Assembly (NCBI RefSeq): GCF_004916975.1
Contig: NZ_STGQ01000001.1
Coordinates: 1,202,993-1,266,992, forward strand
DNA: 64,000 nucleotides
Direction: 5' to 3'
Source: Paenibacillus dokdonensis
GTDB taxonomy: Bacteria > Bacillota > Bacilli > Paenibacillales > Paenibacillaceae
In this document: piece by piece, positions 34,333 to 44,036 of the stretch
How positions within the stretch are numbered: the first letter of the stretch is position 1
Layout: every line of letters starts with the position of its first letter
Translations under genes and position numbers: made by a program
The notes under the pieces: generated by a model
The model's database searches: none
Told to the model about the DNA's origin: nothing
The model's input: the letters and a program-made list of their open reading frames with translations, nothing else

Positions 34333-35235
34333 ATGTACAGGAAAAAGACAGAGTTAGCAGTATTGATTAGTCTCGTCAGTAATTTGGTCTTAACCGGATT
34401 GAAAATTGTGGTGGGCCTATTATTCAAAAGCCAAGTTCTGATAGCAGATGGAATACATAATGCCGGTGATGTGGTAGCATCCTTTGCAGCACTAACTTCC
34501 ACTCGAATATCGAAAAAGCCAGCGGATGAAGATCATCCGTACGGTCATGGAAAAGCGGAGGTCATCGCATCAGCCGTTGTCGCCATTATTTTAGCTTTGG
34601 CAGCCCTGTTCATGGTCTACAAATCAATAGAGGCTCTTTTTCAACCAGCCGCTGAAGCAAGTGTGATTGCGCTCGTTGCGGCTTTGATCTCTCTCATTTG
34701 GAAGCAATGGTTATATGTATACTGCATGCGCATCGGGAGAGCTGAAAACAGTAAAAGCTTAATAGCAACGGCTTACGATCATGTTGCTGACGTGTATGCT
34801 TCTGTCGCAGCCGCCTTTGGCATCGGAATCGCCTTAGTCGGCGACCACTATAATATTCCTTTTACCCGATACGGTGATCCCATAGCAGGCATTATCGTAT
34901 CTTATTTTGTCGGTCGGCTGGCATATAAGATGGCGAGGGAATCCGTAGATATACTTATGGAAAAGAACATTTCAGAGGCTGAATTGGAGCAATTAAAAGA
35001 AATTGTCGGCACTGTTCCAAACGTCAAGCGGATTGATAAAATTCGTGCACGTGAGCTGGGAAATTATATTATTGTTGATGTCAGAGTGAGCATTCCTAAT
35101 GAATTGACGGTACAGCAGGGTCATGATGTCAGTAAGGAAATAAAGAATTCCATTAAAGATCAAATTGGTTTGGTTGAAGAGGTATTGGTTCACATCAATC
35201 CATGGTACCAAGAAGATGAATATAAAATGGAATAA
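34333..35235 (+). CDS. Cation diffusion facilitator family transporter
   Basis: 300 residues with six predicted transmembrane helices and a cytoplasmic C-terminal ferredoxin-like domain (about residues 215-295, VKRIDKIRARELG...VLVHINP). Metal-site motifs are in TM2 (ADGIHNAGD, His42/Asp46 as HxxxD) and TM5 (DHVAD, DxxxD in the aligned position). The mixed pair differs from the common HxxxD/HxxxD zinc pattern. Exports divalent metal, perhaps Zn, Fe or Mn. The ATG follows AAAGGTC. Confidence 0.9.
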   Translation: MYRKKTELAVLISLVSNLVLTGLKIVVGLLFKSQVLIADGIHNAGDVVASFAALTSTRISKKPADEDHPYGHGKAEVIASAVVAIILALAALFMVYKSIEALFQPAAEASVIALVAALISLIWKQWLYVYCMRIGRAENSKSLIATAYDHVADVYASVAAAFGIGIALVGDHYNIPFTRYGDPIAGIIVSYFVGRLAYKMARESVDILMEKNISEAELEQLKEIVGTVPNVKRIDKIRARELGNYIIVDVRVSIPNELTVQQGHDVSKEIKNSIKDQIGLVEEVLVHINPWYQEDEYKME

Positions 35236-35244
35236 AATAAAATC

Positions 35245-35270
35245 GGGCGCCCCTTTCGGGGCGCCCTTTC
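35245..35270. terminator. Terminator after CDF transporter
   Basis: GGGCGCCCC, loop TTTC, GGGGCGCCC, then TTTC: a 9-bp G/C stem. Confidence 0.8.
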
Positions 35271-35512
35271 ATGGGAGAGGAGAAACCGGACGAAGAGCTT
35301 ATGGGGAAACGTAAGCTTTCCGCGGTTGTCTACGACATTCGTTTGATGTCGATAGTTAAAGCATTCCCCGGATAAACCGTTTTATACATCCTTTGCCAAA
35401 AAAGATAGCCAAGGTTTCATTTTTCAAATTCGGGATGGTTGTGGTACGATATCGTCAGAAATAGACAGCACCAAATCATAGATTTTTATATGTAGAATGG
35501 GTGATCATAAAC

Positions 35513-36127
35513 GTGAGAGTGGTAGCGGGTAGCGCTAAAGGAAGACCGCTTAAAGCGGTTCCGGGCATGGGCACAAGGCCGACAACGGATAAAGTGAAAG
35601 AAGCGATTTTTAGTATGATCGGTCCCTTTTTTGACGGGGGAACAGCTCTGGATTTGTTTGCCGGAACTGGCGGACTGGCGATTGAAGCTCTAAGCAGGGG
35701 CATAGACAAGGCCGTATTTATTGATATGGATCCGAAAAGCATTGAAACCGTCCGGGCCAACTTGAAGGCTGCCAGGCTGGAGGGACAGGCCGAAGTTTAT
35801 CGAAATGAAGCGGAACGTGCGCTTAAGGTGCTTGAAAAACGGGGAATTTCTCTGGATGTTGTATTTCTGGATCCGCCATATCGTATGAAAAACGGGGACA
35901 AACTTATGCAATTGATGCATGAAAAAAGCATGCTGAACAGCGGGGCAACGATTGTTCTCGAGCATGAATCCGGATATGAATACCCTGGCGAATTCGGCCA
36001 ATTTTCCTGCATTCGTCATGCCGTGTACGGGGAAACGGCTGTTTCCATATATAAATATAACGAAAATGAAGCGGCCTTGTCCGAAGATGAAGCCGCCGGG
36101 GAGGCCGAGCATGATATCGACGAATAG
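35513..36127 (+). CDS. rsmD: 16S rRNA (guanine(966)-N(2))-methyltransferase RsmD
   Basis: About 204 residues. Opens [17 protein letters not shown], with motif [18 protein letters not shown] and the catalytic DPPY. The start is GTG 35513, matching the family N-terminus (MRVVSGSAKGR-type); the in-frame GTG 35501 would add four residues. The gene overlaps coaD by 17 bases. First gene of the ylb block. Confidence 0.93.
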   Translation: MRVVAGSAKGRPLKAVPGMGTRPTTDKVKEAIFSMIGPFFDGGTALDLFAGTGGLAIEALSRGIDKAVFIDMDPKSIETVRANLKAARLEGQAEVYRNEAERALKVLEKRGISLDVVFLDPPYRMKNGDKLMQLMHEKSMLNSGATIVLEHESGYEYPGEFGQFSCIRHAVYGETAVSIYKYNENEAALSEDEAAGEAEHDIDE

Positions 36128-36605
36128 ACGAGTAGCGGTATATCCGGGCAGTTTTGATCCGGTCACGATGGGGCATTTGGATATCATTCAGCGTGCGGCA
36201 AGGCAGTTTGACGTTCTTGTCGTTGCAGTGCTTAACAATCGGAGCAAAAATCCGCTCTTTAGCATTGAAGAACGGATGGACTTGATCCGCCAGGTTACTG
36301 CTCATCTTCCTAACGTAGAAGTGGACAGCTTCCGGGATTTGACCGCAAATTATGTAAGGCTCCGGAATGCACAGGCGATCGTTCGCGGGGTGCGGTCCGT
36401 AACGGATTTTGAATATGAACTGCAGATGGCGTCCACCAACCACAAGCTGAATCCGGATGCCGAAACGGTTTTTATGATGACAAATCCGAAATACTCTTAT
36501 TTAAGCTCAAGCATCGTGAAAGAAATTGCTGCGTTCCACGGGGATGTGAAGGATTTGGTGCCTCCCGAAGTAGAGAAAGCCATGCGGAACAAATATACAG
36601 AATGA
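36111..36605 (+). CDS. coaD: Phosphopantetheine adenylyltransferase
   Basis: Fourth step of CoA synthesis: 4'-phosphopantetheine + ATP to dephospho-CoA. 164 residues, the normal length. Motifs: [16 protein letters not shown] (T/HxGH), [14 protein letters not shown] and [17 protein letters not shown] at 36098-36104 is 6 bases before ATG 36111, inside rsmD. Translation is probably coupled to rsmD. Confidence 0.96.
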   Translation: MISTNRRVAVYPGSFDPVTMGHLDIIQRAARQFDVLVVAVLNNRSKNPLFSIEERMDLIRQVTAHLPNVEVDSFRDLTANYVRLRNAQAIVRGVRSVTDFEYELQMASTNHKLNPDAETVFMMTNPKYSYLSSSIVKEIAAFHGDVKDLVPPEVEKAMRNKYTE

Positions 36606-36608
36606 CGG

Positions 36609-37835
36609 TTAACGCGTATTTTTCCGACGATATACCTGGAGCAGCATGAACAAAAGGGATGATCCAAGCATTAGAGCCAGCAGGATGCCCTGCCATTGCA
36701 GGAGCTGCGGGATGACCCTCCATAAGCTGAAAACTCCACTCAATTCAGTCTGGAGCTGCCCTCTGTTATTGAATACCGAGCTGGCATTTTCCGGAAGGAA
36801 TCGAATGAGCGGCCAGATGAGCCAGGTTGCAGTGAAGGCAAGAATTCCATGTAGAAGACGAACCAAGGTAAAGCGCAGCCAATGAATACCGGTTGTTCTT
36901 AAGACCGACATTGATTGCAGCAGGGCGCTAATACCGCTAAAGCCTAGCAGGGCAGAGACGACGGACCACTGCAGTCTGCCTGAGTCAAATGCAGCTGTGC
37001 TGACGTCTTTGGCTCCGAGATGCACTTCAAACAGACCGGACAGCCAATATCCGGGGAAGCTATCAGGGATGAGCCGGCTTGCAATTTGTATGACAACCGC
37101 AAAGATGATGATATATCCGCCGACCATCATCAAGGTTTGAACGGCATGTGTTACTGAATCTCCCAGCAGTCTGCCGAAACTGCGGCCGTCCTTGGCATGG
37201 GCCTGCTTGGCTGTATGCAGGGATCGATGGACCAAGGATCGGCTTTTTTTGCCTTTGGACTTCTTGCCGGAAATGTTTTGGACGGATTCGTCACCTGGAT
37301 GTCCCATGCTTCTGTTGAGGAGCAGGAAGGCCAGGATTCCGGTTATCCAGTGAACCCCTAGAATGATATATCCTGCCGCCGGTTCATGCATCAGACCTGT
37401 AGCAATTACGACCAAAATCATCATTGGATTGCAGAAATGCGAGAGAGCCGCGAGTTTATTCGAATCCTTGGCGCTTAAATCGCCCTGATCGTACAGTTGA
37501 CGAGCAGCCTGGGCACCTCCGGGAAAGCCGGTAGTCATTCCCATCGCGAGTACCCAGCCTCCGATACCAGGAAGTTTGAAGAGCCGGTTCATCAGCGGTT
37601 CTAGCCATGCCCCGAGGGCATGAATCCAGCCGTAGGCGATCAGCATTTCAGACAGCACAAGAAAAGGAAGCAGCGCCGGGAATACAATCTGCCACCACAA
37701 CTGAAGACCTTGCAACGATGCCTGAAAGGCAGGAGCGGGGGAACTGACAACGGCAGCCACCAGCGCAAGCGCACCCGCACCAAGCAAAAAAGTAGCGGAA
37801 GCGGGCTTGAAGCGGAGAGGGGCTTTTTTTTTCAT
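36609..37835 (-). CDS. ylbJ: Sporulation integral membrane protein YlbJ
   Basis: 408 residues, about eight predicted membrane segments, with LWWQIVFPALLPFLVLSE and GMTTGFPGGAQAARQLYDQG segments of the YlbJ family (nucleoside recognition/gate-type). Required for normal sporulation in Bacillus subtilis. GAGGTG precedes ATG 37835. It is convergent with coaD, with only 3 bases between the ends. Confidence 0.92.
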   Translation of the reverse strand: MKKKAPLRFKPASATFLLGAGALALVAAVVSSPAPAFQASLQGLQLWWQIVFPALLPFLVLSEMLIAYGWIHALGAWLEPLMNRLFKLPGIGGWVLAMGMTTGFPGGAQAARQLYDQGDLSAKDSNKLAALSHFCNPMMILVVIATGLMHEPAAGYIILGVHWITGILAFLLLNRSMGHPGDESVQNISGKKSKGKKSRSLVHRSLHTAKQAHAKDGRSFGRLLGDSVTHAVQTLMMVGGYIIIFAVVIQIASRLIPDSFPGYWLSGLFEVHLGAKDVSTAAFDSGRLQWSVVSALLGFSGISALLQSMSVLRTTGIHWLRFTLVRLLHGILAFTATWLIWPLIRFLPENASSVFNNRGQLQTELSGVFSLWRVIPQLLQWQGILLALMLGSSLLFMLLQVYRRKNTR

Positions 37836-37936
37836 GATTTTCACCTCTTCTGAGTAAACATAGCTAGTACCCAATCTATGCGGGTGAGACAACCATAAGA
37901 CCAGGGAGCAGGATGGGAATGAGAGAAGGAAATAAG

Positions 37937-38977
37937 ATGCAGTACAAGAAAAGACGCGAAGGACTACGCCTGGTCCTTTACCTTTTTATGGTGGCTTTGC
38001 TGGTATACGTCACGGTTTATATGCCAACGCCGTATATCATTTATCAGCCGGGAAGCGCGGATGTGGTTAAGCCTATGCTTTCGGTTCAAAAAGGGGATCA
38101 TGAGGAAAAGGGTACATTCATGATGACGACGGTGTCAGCCAGCTACGCCAATCTGGTTATGCTTGTTGTTTCGGCTTTTAATCCGAATGCCGAGATCGAC
38201 CAGAAGCAAGCCAGACTGGGTAACAAAAGCGAAGATGAATATGCAGCCGAGCAGGTGTATCTCATGAGTGATTCACAATCCTCCGCAGTGGAAGCGGCAT
38301 ACCATGAGGCTGATGTTTCATACAGCATCGTTCCCCAGTATTTATTTATTTTTTCAACGCCTGAGGGAGACGAAGCGCGGAAAAATTTCAAGCCTGGCGA
38401 CCGCCTTTCCGAAGTGGATGGACAATCCGTAACCGATAACAACAGCTTAAGCAGTCTCCTTAAAACAAAGAAGGTTGGAGACATGGTTACCGTGAAGCTG
38501 ATCCGCGGCGGCAAGCCGCTGGAGGAAAAGGTGAATCTTATCGAGCTTAAGGACAAGGACACGAACAAGACTCGTCCGGGGCTGGGTGTAACCATGGCGA
38601 CGATGCAGAAGGTGGAATCCAAGGATCCGGGGCTTCGGGTGAATTTTGCGAATACCCGCGTCGGAGGACCGTCGGCGGGGCTTATGTTTACCATGGAGAT
38701 TTACAACCAGCTGACCAAGGGAGATTTGACCAAAGGTTATCAGGTAGCAGGAACGGGAACCATTGATAAGGACGGCAAGGTGGGTCCGATCGGCGGAGTT
38801 CAACATAAAATTGTCGCAGCCGACCGGAAGCATGCTGAATTTTTCTTTGTTCCGAAGGATAATTATGCCGAAGCAAAAGCCAAAGCCGATAAAATAAAAA
38901 CCGGCATGAAGCTCGTGCCGGTGAATACACTCGAAGACGCCATCAAGTATATGGATGCCCTCCAAGCTAAATCTTAA
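37937..38977 (+). CDS. ylbL: PDZ-Lon-type serine protease (YlbL/SepM family)
   Basis: 346 residues. An N-terminal transmembrane anchor (residues 8-30) is followed by a PDZ domain (about residues 130-205) and a Lon-type proteolytic domain with the Ser246/Lys291 dyad (GGPSAG and GVQHK). AGAAGG at 37924-37929 favours ATG 37937 over 37913 and 37919. SepM processes a competence pheromone in streptococci; the Bacillus member is linked to DNA-damage checkpoint recovery. The end overlaps ylbM by four bases, tail to tail. Confidence 0.93.
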   Translation: MQYKKRREGLRLVLYLFMVALLVYVTVYMPTPYIIYQPGSADVVKPMLSVQKGDHEEKGTFMMTTVSASYANLVMLVVSAFNPNAEIDQKQARLGNKSEDEYAAEQVYLMSDSQSSAVEAAYHEADVSYSIVPQYLFIFSTPEGDEARKNFKPGDRLSEVDGQSVTDNNSLSSLLKTKKVGDMVTVKLIRGGKPLEEKVNLIELKDKDTNKTRPGLGVTMATMQKVESKDPGLRVNFANTRVGGPSAGLMFTMEIYNQLTKGDLTKGYQVAGTGTIDKDGKVGPIGGVQHKIVAADRKHAEFFFVPKDNYAEAKAKADKIKTGMKLVPVNTLEDAIKYMDALQAKS

Positions 38978-40212
38978 TGGAATAGACGAATAGGACCCTC
39001 CAGATAATCTCTGAAGATGTCACGGACTTCAGGTTTTGGAAAGGCATTGGCATAGGCGGCAGATGCCCGCAGATCCAGCTCCAGCTGGGGATGCTCGATG
39101 GAAGACGGTTTGACGATGACCGGCAAGGTTGCCGTCTTCTTCATCTGCTTCAGGAGCTTTTGCCCTTCGCTGCTAAACCCAAGCACACGCAGATATCCGG
39201 GACCCTGGGAGAGCATGGACGGGGACATTTCTTCTTTGGTATGACGCAGTAAAATATGAGCAAGCATCCGCTGCAGCTTCGTATGCGTATAGCGCTTGGT
39301 CTTGAGCGCATGCAGCAGCTCGTCCACATGCGGTTCCTTCAAGGAATAGATGAGACGCTTCAGACGATGCTCAAGCCCTTCTGTGACCTCGTGAAGGCTT
39401 TCCAAATATTGCGGAGAACTGGTGAGGAGCAGATGCATCAGCGTTCCGCGGAAGGATTCCCAGGTCACAGGTCCGCGCGCTTCGTCAAATTCACGGCAGA
39501 GGATGCTAAGCGTTGATTCCGGTAAATAAGGTGCCGCAGCATTTAGATCCTGCGTAAGCAGCATGCGGCGTACAGCTGTCGCGCTGGCAACCGCCGAGTG
39601 GGCAGGCATTTCATCATGATAGCCCGCATGGATTCTTGGAATGGTAAACGGGCGGATGGAGCTATTCAGACGGTTCAGAGCAATCAAATAATGAAGACCG
39701 AGCGTATGATTGGGCTGCTGAAGTACTTGGAGAAGTTCGCTTTCTTCGCCTGGAAATCCCATTACTGCAGCAGCGGCCCTGCTATAGGCAGCCGGATAGT
39801 TCATTCCTGCGCTCAGATGAAAGCTGATTTGCTCCTGGAGCTCCGGGCTTTCCTCAGCAAGGATGCGTGAGAGGGGAAGCAGTAGATCAAGCGTGCCGCT
39901 CTCCGTTCCGAAACAGAGGCTGTCCACGACACCTGTGGCATGAAGAAGGGCAGCGCCGCCATAAGCGAACCATTCAGCGGGCTGGACGGCATAGGAAGCT
40001 GGCAGCTCGATCACAAGATCGACCCCCGTGGCCAATGCCATTTCAGCTCGGGCGAACTTACTGATGATACCCGGCTCACCGCGCTGAAGAAAGGGACCGC
40101 TAAGGATGGCCACGGAATAATCTGCACCCGAAATTTCCTTGGCTCTGGTATAATGATGAACATGACCGTTATGTAAAGGGTTGTATTCGACAATTAATCC
40201 GACGACAGACAC
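38974..40212 (-). CDS. tmcAL: tRNA(Met) cytidine acetate ligase (TmcAL, YlbM)
   Basis: Forms N4-acetylcytidine at the wobble position of elongator tRNA-Met using acetate and ATP. 412 residues. The adenylyltransferase HxGH signature EYNPLHNGH is at residues about 9-17, with SGPFLQRGEP and TAVRRML further on. GTG 40212 is taken as the start because it aligns with the family N-terminus (VxVVGLIVEYNP) and has GGAG upstream; the earlier ATG 40245 has no ribosome site. Confidence 0.93.
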   Translation of the reverse strand: MSVVGLIVEYNPLHNGHVHHYTRAKEISGADYSVAILSGPFLQRGEPGIISKFARAEMALATGVDLVIELPASYAVQPAEWFAYGGAALLHATGVVDSLCFGTESGTLDLLLPLSRILAEESPELQEQISFHLSAGMNYPAAYSRAAAAVMGFPGEESELLQVLQQPNHTLGLHYLIALNRLNSSIRPFTIPRIHAGYHDEMPAHSAVASATAVRRMLLTQDLNAAAPYLPESTLSILCREFDEARGPVTWESFRGTLMHLLLTSSPQYLESLHEVTEGLEHRLKRLIYSLKEPHVDELLHALKTKRYTHTKLQRMLAHILLRHTKEEMSPSMLSQGPGYLRVLGFSSEGQKLLKQMKKTATLPVIVKPSSIEHPQLELDLRASAAYANAFPKPEVRDIFRDYLEGPIRLFH

Positions 40213-40404
40213 AGAAAGTTCAACTCCATCCGTATGTTGATTCATATAAAATATATCATAAAAGCTTATCATCCCTGCAACAATAACTATTGCAGCTTCT
40301 TTACATCAGGATGGCGGCTTTAAAACGATGTTCTGCTCATGTAAATATGGGGAGAAAGTCCAAACTTTTATATATCACTTAAAAGCAAAGTAAAGGTCAA
40401 ACTA

Positions 40405-40434
40405 TTGACAAAGCTTCCTGGAAATCGGTATAAT
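40405..40434 (+). promoter_or_regulatory. Sigma-A promoter of yceD-rpmF
   Basis: TTGACA at 40405-40410 and TATAAT at 40429-40434 with an 18-base spacer, 27 bases before the yceD start: a consensus housekeeping promoter. Confidence 0.88.
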
Positions 40435-40461
40435 AATTTTTGTTTGTTTGGAGTGATATTG

Positions 40462-40971
40462 ATGCACTTACAATTTAGAAAAATGGCAGCCAGCAGCGAG
40501 CCGCTGCAGGTGCGTCAGCAAGTGGATGTAAGTCATTTAGTTCAAGGCACTGGCGACATCAAGATTCCTCAGCCGCTTTTAGCGGAACTGAAGGCAGCTT
40601 ATGTCGGTCAAGATACGGTAGATGTTCAAGGAAAGCTCACAGCAGAGCTGGACATGTCATGCTCCCGCTGCTTGAAACCTGTGCACCAGCATCTGGACAT
40701 TCCATTCCACGAGCAGTTTAAGCTTGTGAAGCAGCCTGAAGAGGTTCAGGATGAGAATGAGGATACCAACTACGTGAATGATGAAAATGTGGATCTTGTT
40801 CCGTACGTGGAGGAATCATTTGTGCTTCATATCCCGATGACTGCAGTTTGCAAGGAAACTTGCAAGGGCCTGTGCCCGAACTGTGGAGCGGACTTGAATG
40901 AAGGCACCTGCGATTGCGACACGGAATTGGTCGATCCAAGGCTTGCGGCGCTAAAAGATTTTTTCAAATGA
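40462..40971 (+). CDS. yceD: YceD family protein (DUF177)
   Basis: 169 residues. Two cysteine pairs, CSRCL at about residue 56 and CKGLCPNCG...CDCD near the end, are typical of the YceD/YlbN family that almost always precedes rpmF. In Escherichia coli the family helps 23S rRNA accumulation. GGAGTG precedes ATG 40462. Co-transcribed with rpmF 61 bases downstream. Confidence 0.93.
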   Translation: MHLQFRKMAASSEPLQVRQQVDVSHLVQGTGDIKIPQPLLAELKAAYVGQDTVDVQGKLTAELDMSCSRCLKPVHQHLDIPFHEQFKLVKQPEEVQDENEDTNYVNDENVDLVPYVEESFVLHIPMTAVCKETCKGLCPNCGADLNEGTCDCDTELVDPRLAALKDFFK

Positions 40972-41032
40972 GCATGCAAGCATTTTGCCGGGGCTATAAG
41001 CTCTCGGTTGATTGAAATAAGGAGGTGGGAAC

Positions 41033-41206
41033 ATGGCAGTACCTCAACGGAGAACGTCCAAAACACGTCGCGACAAGCGTCGTACTCACTTTAAACTGGC
41101 AGTGCCGGGCATGGTGAAATGTGAACAATGCGGAGAATTGAAGCTTGCTCACCACGTATGCAAAGTGTGCGGAACGTATAAATCAAGAGAAATTATTTCG
41201 CAATAA
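41033..41206 (+). CDS. rpmF: 50S ribosomal protein L32
   Basis: 57 residues, [19 protein letters not shown]... with the zinc-type pair CEQCG...CKVCG, the C+ form of L32. GGAGGTGG precedes ATG 41033. Its length and Cys motif are normal. A terminator follows, separating it from the FapR operon. Confidence 0.97.
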   Translation: MAVPQRRTSKTRRDKRRTHFKLAVPGMVKCEQCGELKLAHHVCKVCGTYKSREIISQ

Positions 41207-41220
41207 TGCGAGAGATCAAG

Positions 41221-41256
41221 TAGTACTTCATCTATGGTGAGGTGCTATTTTTTTTG
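41221..41256 (+). terminator. Terminator after rpmF
   Basis: TAGTACTTCAT pairs (with G-U pairs) with GTGAGGTGCTA, followed by nine T residues. Confidence 0.8.
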
Positions 41257-41293
41257 TCTGCTCTTCCTTTTTGGCTTGTCATGCTTTATACTG

Positions 41294-41314
41294 TTTTAGT
41301 ACCAGGTTCTAAAA
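41294..41314 (+). promoter_or_regulatory. FapR operator
   Basis: TTAGTACC-A-GGTTCTAA, an inverted repeat with one mismatch, matches the FapR box known from Bacillus (TTAGTACCTxxTACTAA type). It is about 85 bases before fapR and upstream of a TATACT -10 box (41334-41339), so FapR would block the promoter of the whole fatty acid operon and malonyl-CoA would relieve it. Confidence 0.9.
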
Positions 41315-41396
41315 TGATTCGGAAAAATTGCTGTATACTATTGATATTCATAACGGCTTGATAAAGCCTGTTTTATAAAAAGGTGAAGCACAGGAG

Positions 41397-41993
41397 GTGC
41401 CTCTGATCGAACGGTTGCCCAAGAAACAGCGACATCAGCATCTATTGAAACTTATTGAAGAAAATCCGTTTGTGACGGACCGCGAATTGACCCGAGAGCT
41501 GAAGGTCAGCATTCAAACCATCCGTCTGGACCGAATGGAACTTGGAATACCGGAGCTGCGGGAGCGCATGAAGCAGATGGCTGAGCACTCGTATGACCAG
41601 GTGCGTTCGCTGCCACTGGATGAAGTGGTCGGCGAGGTCGTGGACCTGCAGCTGGATAAGAGCGGCATCTCCATTTTTGAAATCCGGGATGAGCATGTGT
41701 TTTCGCGGACGCAAATTGCTCGTGGACATTATGTTTTTGCACAGGCCAACTCTCTTGCGGTAGCCCTCATCAATGATGAGATTGCACTAACGGCATCGGC
41801 GGACATCCGGTTTTTGCGCCAGGTGCATATGGGCGAGAAATGCATCGCGAAGGCCTATGTCAGATCGATGAACGGACATAAGGGGAAGGCGAAGGTGGAA
41901 GTATTCACTTACGTAGGCGAGGAAATGGTGTTCCAGGGCAACTTTGTCATTTACCGGTCAACAGGGGAAGAAAACTTTGAAGGAGGAATGTAG
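41397..41993 (+). CDS. fapR: Transcription factor FapR
   Basis: Malonyl-CoA-responsive repressor of lipid synthesis genes. 198 residues: an N-terminal HTH ([20 protein letters not shown]) and a hot-dog effector domain ([33 protein letters not shown]). The start is unclear: GTG 41397 is preceded by AAAAGGTGA 11 bases away but itself overlaps AGGAGG (41392-41397), and CTG 41403 lies 5 bases after that AGGAGG. GTG 41397 is kept. One base separates it from plsX. Confidence 0.95.
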   Translation: MPLIERLPKKQRHQHLLKLIEENPFVTDRELTRELKVSIQTIRLDRMELGIPELRERMKQMAEHSYDQVRSLPLDEVVGEVVDLQLDKSGISIFEIRDEHVFSRTQIARGHYVFAQANSLAVALINDEIALTASADIRFLRQVHMGEKCIAKAYVRSMNGHKGKAKVEVFTYVGEEMVFQGNFVIYRSTGEENFEGGM

Positions 41994-41994
41994 T

Positions 41995-43005
41995 ATGCGG
42001 ATCGCCATTGATGCCATGGGAGGCGACAACGCTCCTGAATGCAATGTCGAGGGGGCACTGGCCGCAGCTGCGGAATGGAAGGACACGCATATTGTTTTAG
42101 TGGGGGATGAATCAAAAATTCAGCCGCTGCTCAGTAAACATGGTGGACAGGTTCCTTCCAATCTCAGTGTTCACCACGCAGGAGAGGTCATCGGGCCAGA
42201 AGATGAGCCTGTTAAGGCGGTGCGTCGCAAGAAGGATGCATCCATGGTCGTGGCTGGACGCATGCTGAAAGAAAAAGAAGCTGATGCAATGATATCAGCC
42301 GGCAATACTGGCGCTTTGATGACAACGGGTCTTCTGGTCGTCGGCCGGATGGAAGGGATTGAACGGCCGGCTCTTGCTCCAATGATTCCGACTCTGGACG
42401 GTTCGGGAGTGCTGGCACTGGATCTTGGCGCCAATATGGATGCAAAGCCGGAGCATCTGGCGCAATATGCGCTGATGGGCAGTTTGTACCGGCAAAAGGT
42501 AATGGGTGTTGAGCGTCCGCGTGTGGGTCTGCTCAATGTAGGTACCGAGCCTGGCAAAGGGAATGAGCTGACGAAGCATACCTTCCCGCTGCTGGAGCAG
42601 ATGCCGATTCATTTTGTCGGCAACGTGGAGTCGCGCGACATCATGAACGGTACCTGTGATGTTTTAGTTTGTGATGGCTTCGCGGGCAATATCCTGCTCA
42701 AGTCGATTGAGGGCACTGCAGGAGCTATGTTCAAGCTTTTAAAGGAACAGTTCTCCCAGAATTTCAAAAGCAAACTGGGTGCCGCGATGCTGATGCCTCA
42801 GCTTCGTGGCCTTAAGGATAAATTGGATTACAAGGAACACGGCGGAGCCCCTCTGCTTGGTCTTAGCGGACTTGTTGTCAAAAGTCACGGATCGGCAGAT
42901 GGTAACGCGATTAAGAATTCCGTACGCCAAGCCAGAATCGCAATTCAAAGTCAATTGGTTGAAAGTATTTCAAACGAAATCAGCGGGAAGAGAGTGACGT
43001 TATGA
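41995..43005 (+). CDS. plsX: Phosphate acyltransferase PlsX
   Basis: Makes acyl-phosphate from acyl-ACP for phospholipid synthesis. 336 residues, opening MRIAIDAMGGDNAPE. GNTGALM and DGFAGNILLKSIEGT motifs are present. ATG 41995 follows AAGGAGG. Ends in ATGA overlap with fabH. Confidence 0.97.
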   Translation: MRIAIDAMGGDNAPECNVEGALAAAAEWKDTHIVLVGDESKIQPLLSKHGGQVPSNLSVHHAGEVIGPEDEPVKAVRRKKDASMVVAGRMLKEKEADAMISAGNTGALMTTGLLVVGRMEGIERPALAPMIPTLDGSGVLALDLGANMDAKPEHLAQYALMGSLYRQKVMGVERPRVGLLNVGTEPGKGNELTKHTFPLLEQMPIHFVGNVESRDIMNGTCDVLVCDGFAGNILLKSIEGTAGAMFKLLKEQFSQNFKSKLGAAMLMPQLRGLKDKLDYKEHGGAPLLGLSGLVVKSHGSADGNAIKNSVRQARIAIQSQLVESISNEISGKRVTL

Positions 43006-43991
43006 GTAATTTACGGCCAGTAGGGATTATCGGCACAGGAATGTATGTCCCAGAGAAGATTCTGACCAATGCCGACCTGGAAAAAATGGTAGAAACTAAT
43101 GATGAATGGATCGTATCACGTACCGGGATTCGCGAACGTCATATTGCGGCAGAAGACCAGGCAACGTCCGATCTATGCTATGAAGCTGCGGTAAAGGCAC
43201 TCGCATCTGCAGGGATGACGGCGGATCAACTCGATTTGATTATCATTGCTACCGTTACGCCGGATACGTTTTTTCCATCCACCGCTTGTATTTTGCAGGA
43301 TAAGCTGGGCGCTAAAAAGGCTGCGGCATTCGATCTATCTGCTGCTTGCTCTGGTTTCGTTTATGGTCTTGCAACCGCAAGAAACTTTATCACCACAGGC
43401 ATGTATAACAATGCACTGGTAATCGGTGCTGATAGTTTGTCGCGGATCACAGACTATACTGACCGCAATACATGCGTTCTGTTCGGAGATGGTGCGGGTG
43501 CTGTCATTCTTGGCGAAGTACCTGAAGGCCGGGGTTTCCAATCCTTCGATCTTGGAGCGGAGGGCGCAGGAGGAAACTTGCTGAAGCTCGAAGCAGGGGG
43601 ATCAAGACTTCCATCCTCGGTAGAAACCGTTGAAGGCAAAAAGCATTATATCTACATGAACGGACGCGAAGTATTCAAATTTGCAGTCCGCGTGATGAAT
43701 ACGGCAACCGAAACCGTTCTGAAGAAGGCGGGCAAGACCAAGGAAGATATCGACTTGTTCGTGCCTCATCAGGCCAATATCCGTATTATTCAATCCGCAA
43801 TGGAGCGGCTTGATCTGTCCGTAGACAAATGCGTTATCAATGTTGATAAATATGCCAATACATCCGCAGCCTCCATACCGCTGGCTCTGGTGGAAGCGGC
43901 TGAACAGGGAAGAATGAAGGAAGGCGACTGTGTGCTGATGGTCGGCTTCGGCGGAGGTCTGACCTGGGGAGCATCCGTACTAATCTGGTAA
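43002..43991 (+). CDS. fabH: Beta-ketoacyl-ACP synthase III
   Basis: Starts fatty acid synthesis by condensing acyl-CoA with malonyl-ACP; the Gram-positive type accepts branched primers. 329 residues with the Cys116-His-Asn triad in AACSGF, PHQANIRI and YANTSAASIP. ATG 43002 overlaps the plsX stop. In B. subtilis fabH is elsewhere; its presence in this operon fits Paenibacillus. Confidence 0.97.
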   Translation: MSNLRPVGIIGTGMYVPEKILTNADLEKMVETNDEWIVSRTGIRERHIAAEDQATSDLCYEAAVKALASAGMTADQLDLIIIATVTPDTFFPSTACILQDKLGAKKAAAFDLSAACSGFVYGLATARNFITTGMYNNALVIGADSLSRITDYTDRNTCVLFGDGAGAVILGEVPEGRGFQSFDLGAEGAGGNLLKLEAGGSRLPSSVETVEGKKHYIYMNGREVFKFAVRVMNTATETVLKKAGKTKEDIDLFVPHQANIRIIQSAMERLDLSVDKCVINVDKYANTSAASIPLALVEAAEQGRMKEGDCVLMVGFGGGLTWGASVLIW

Positions 43992-44036
43992 TCATTATAT
44001 ATTCCTTTGAACCATGGCAATGAGAGGAGCCGGAAA

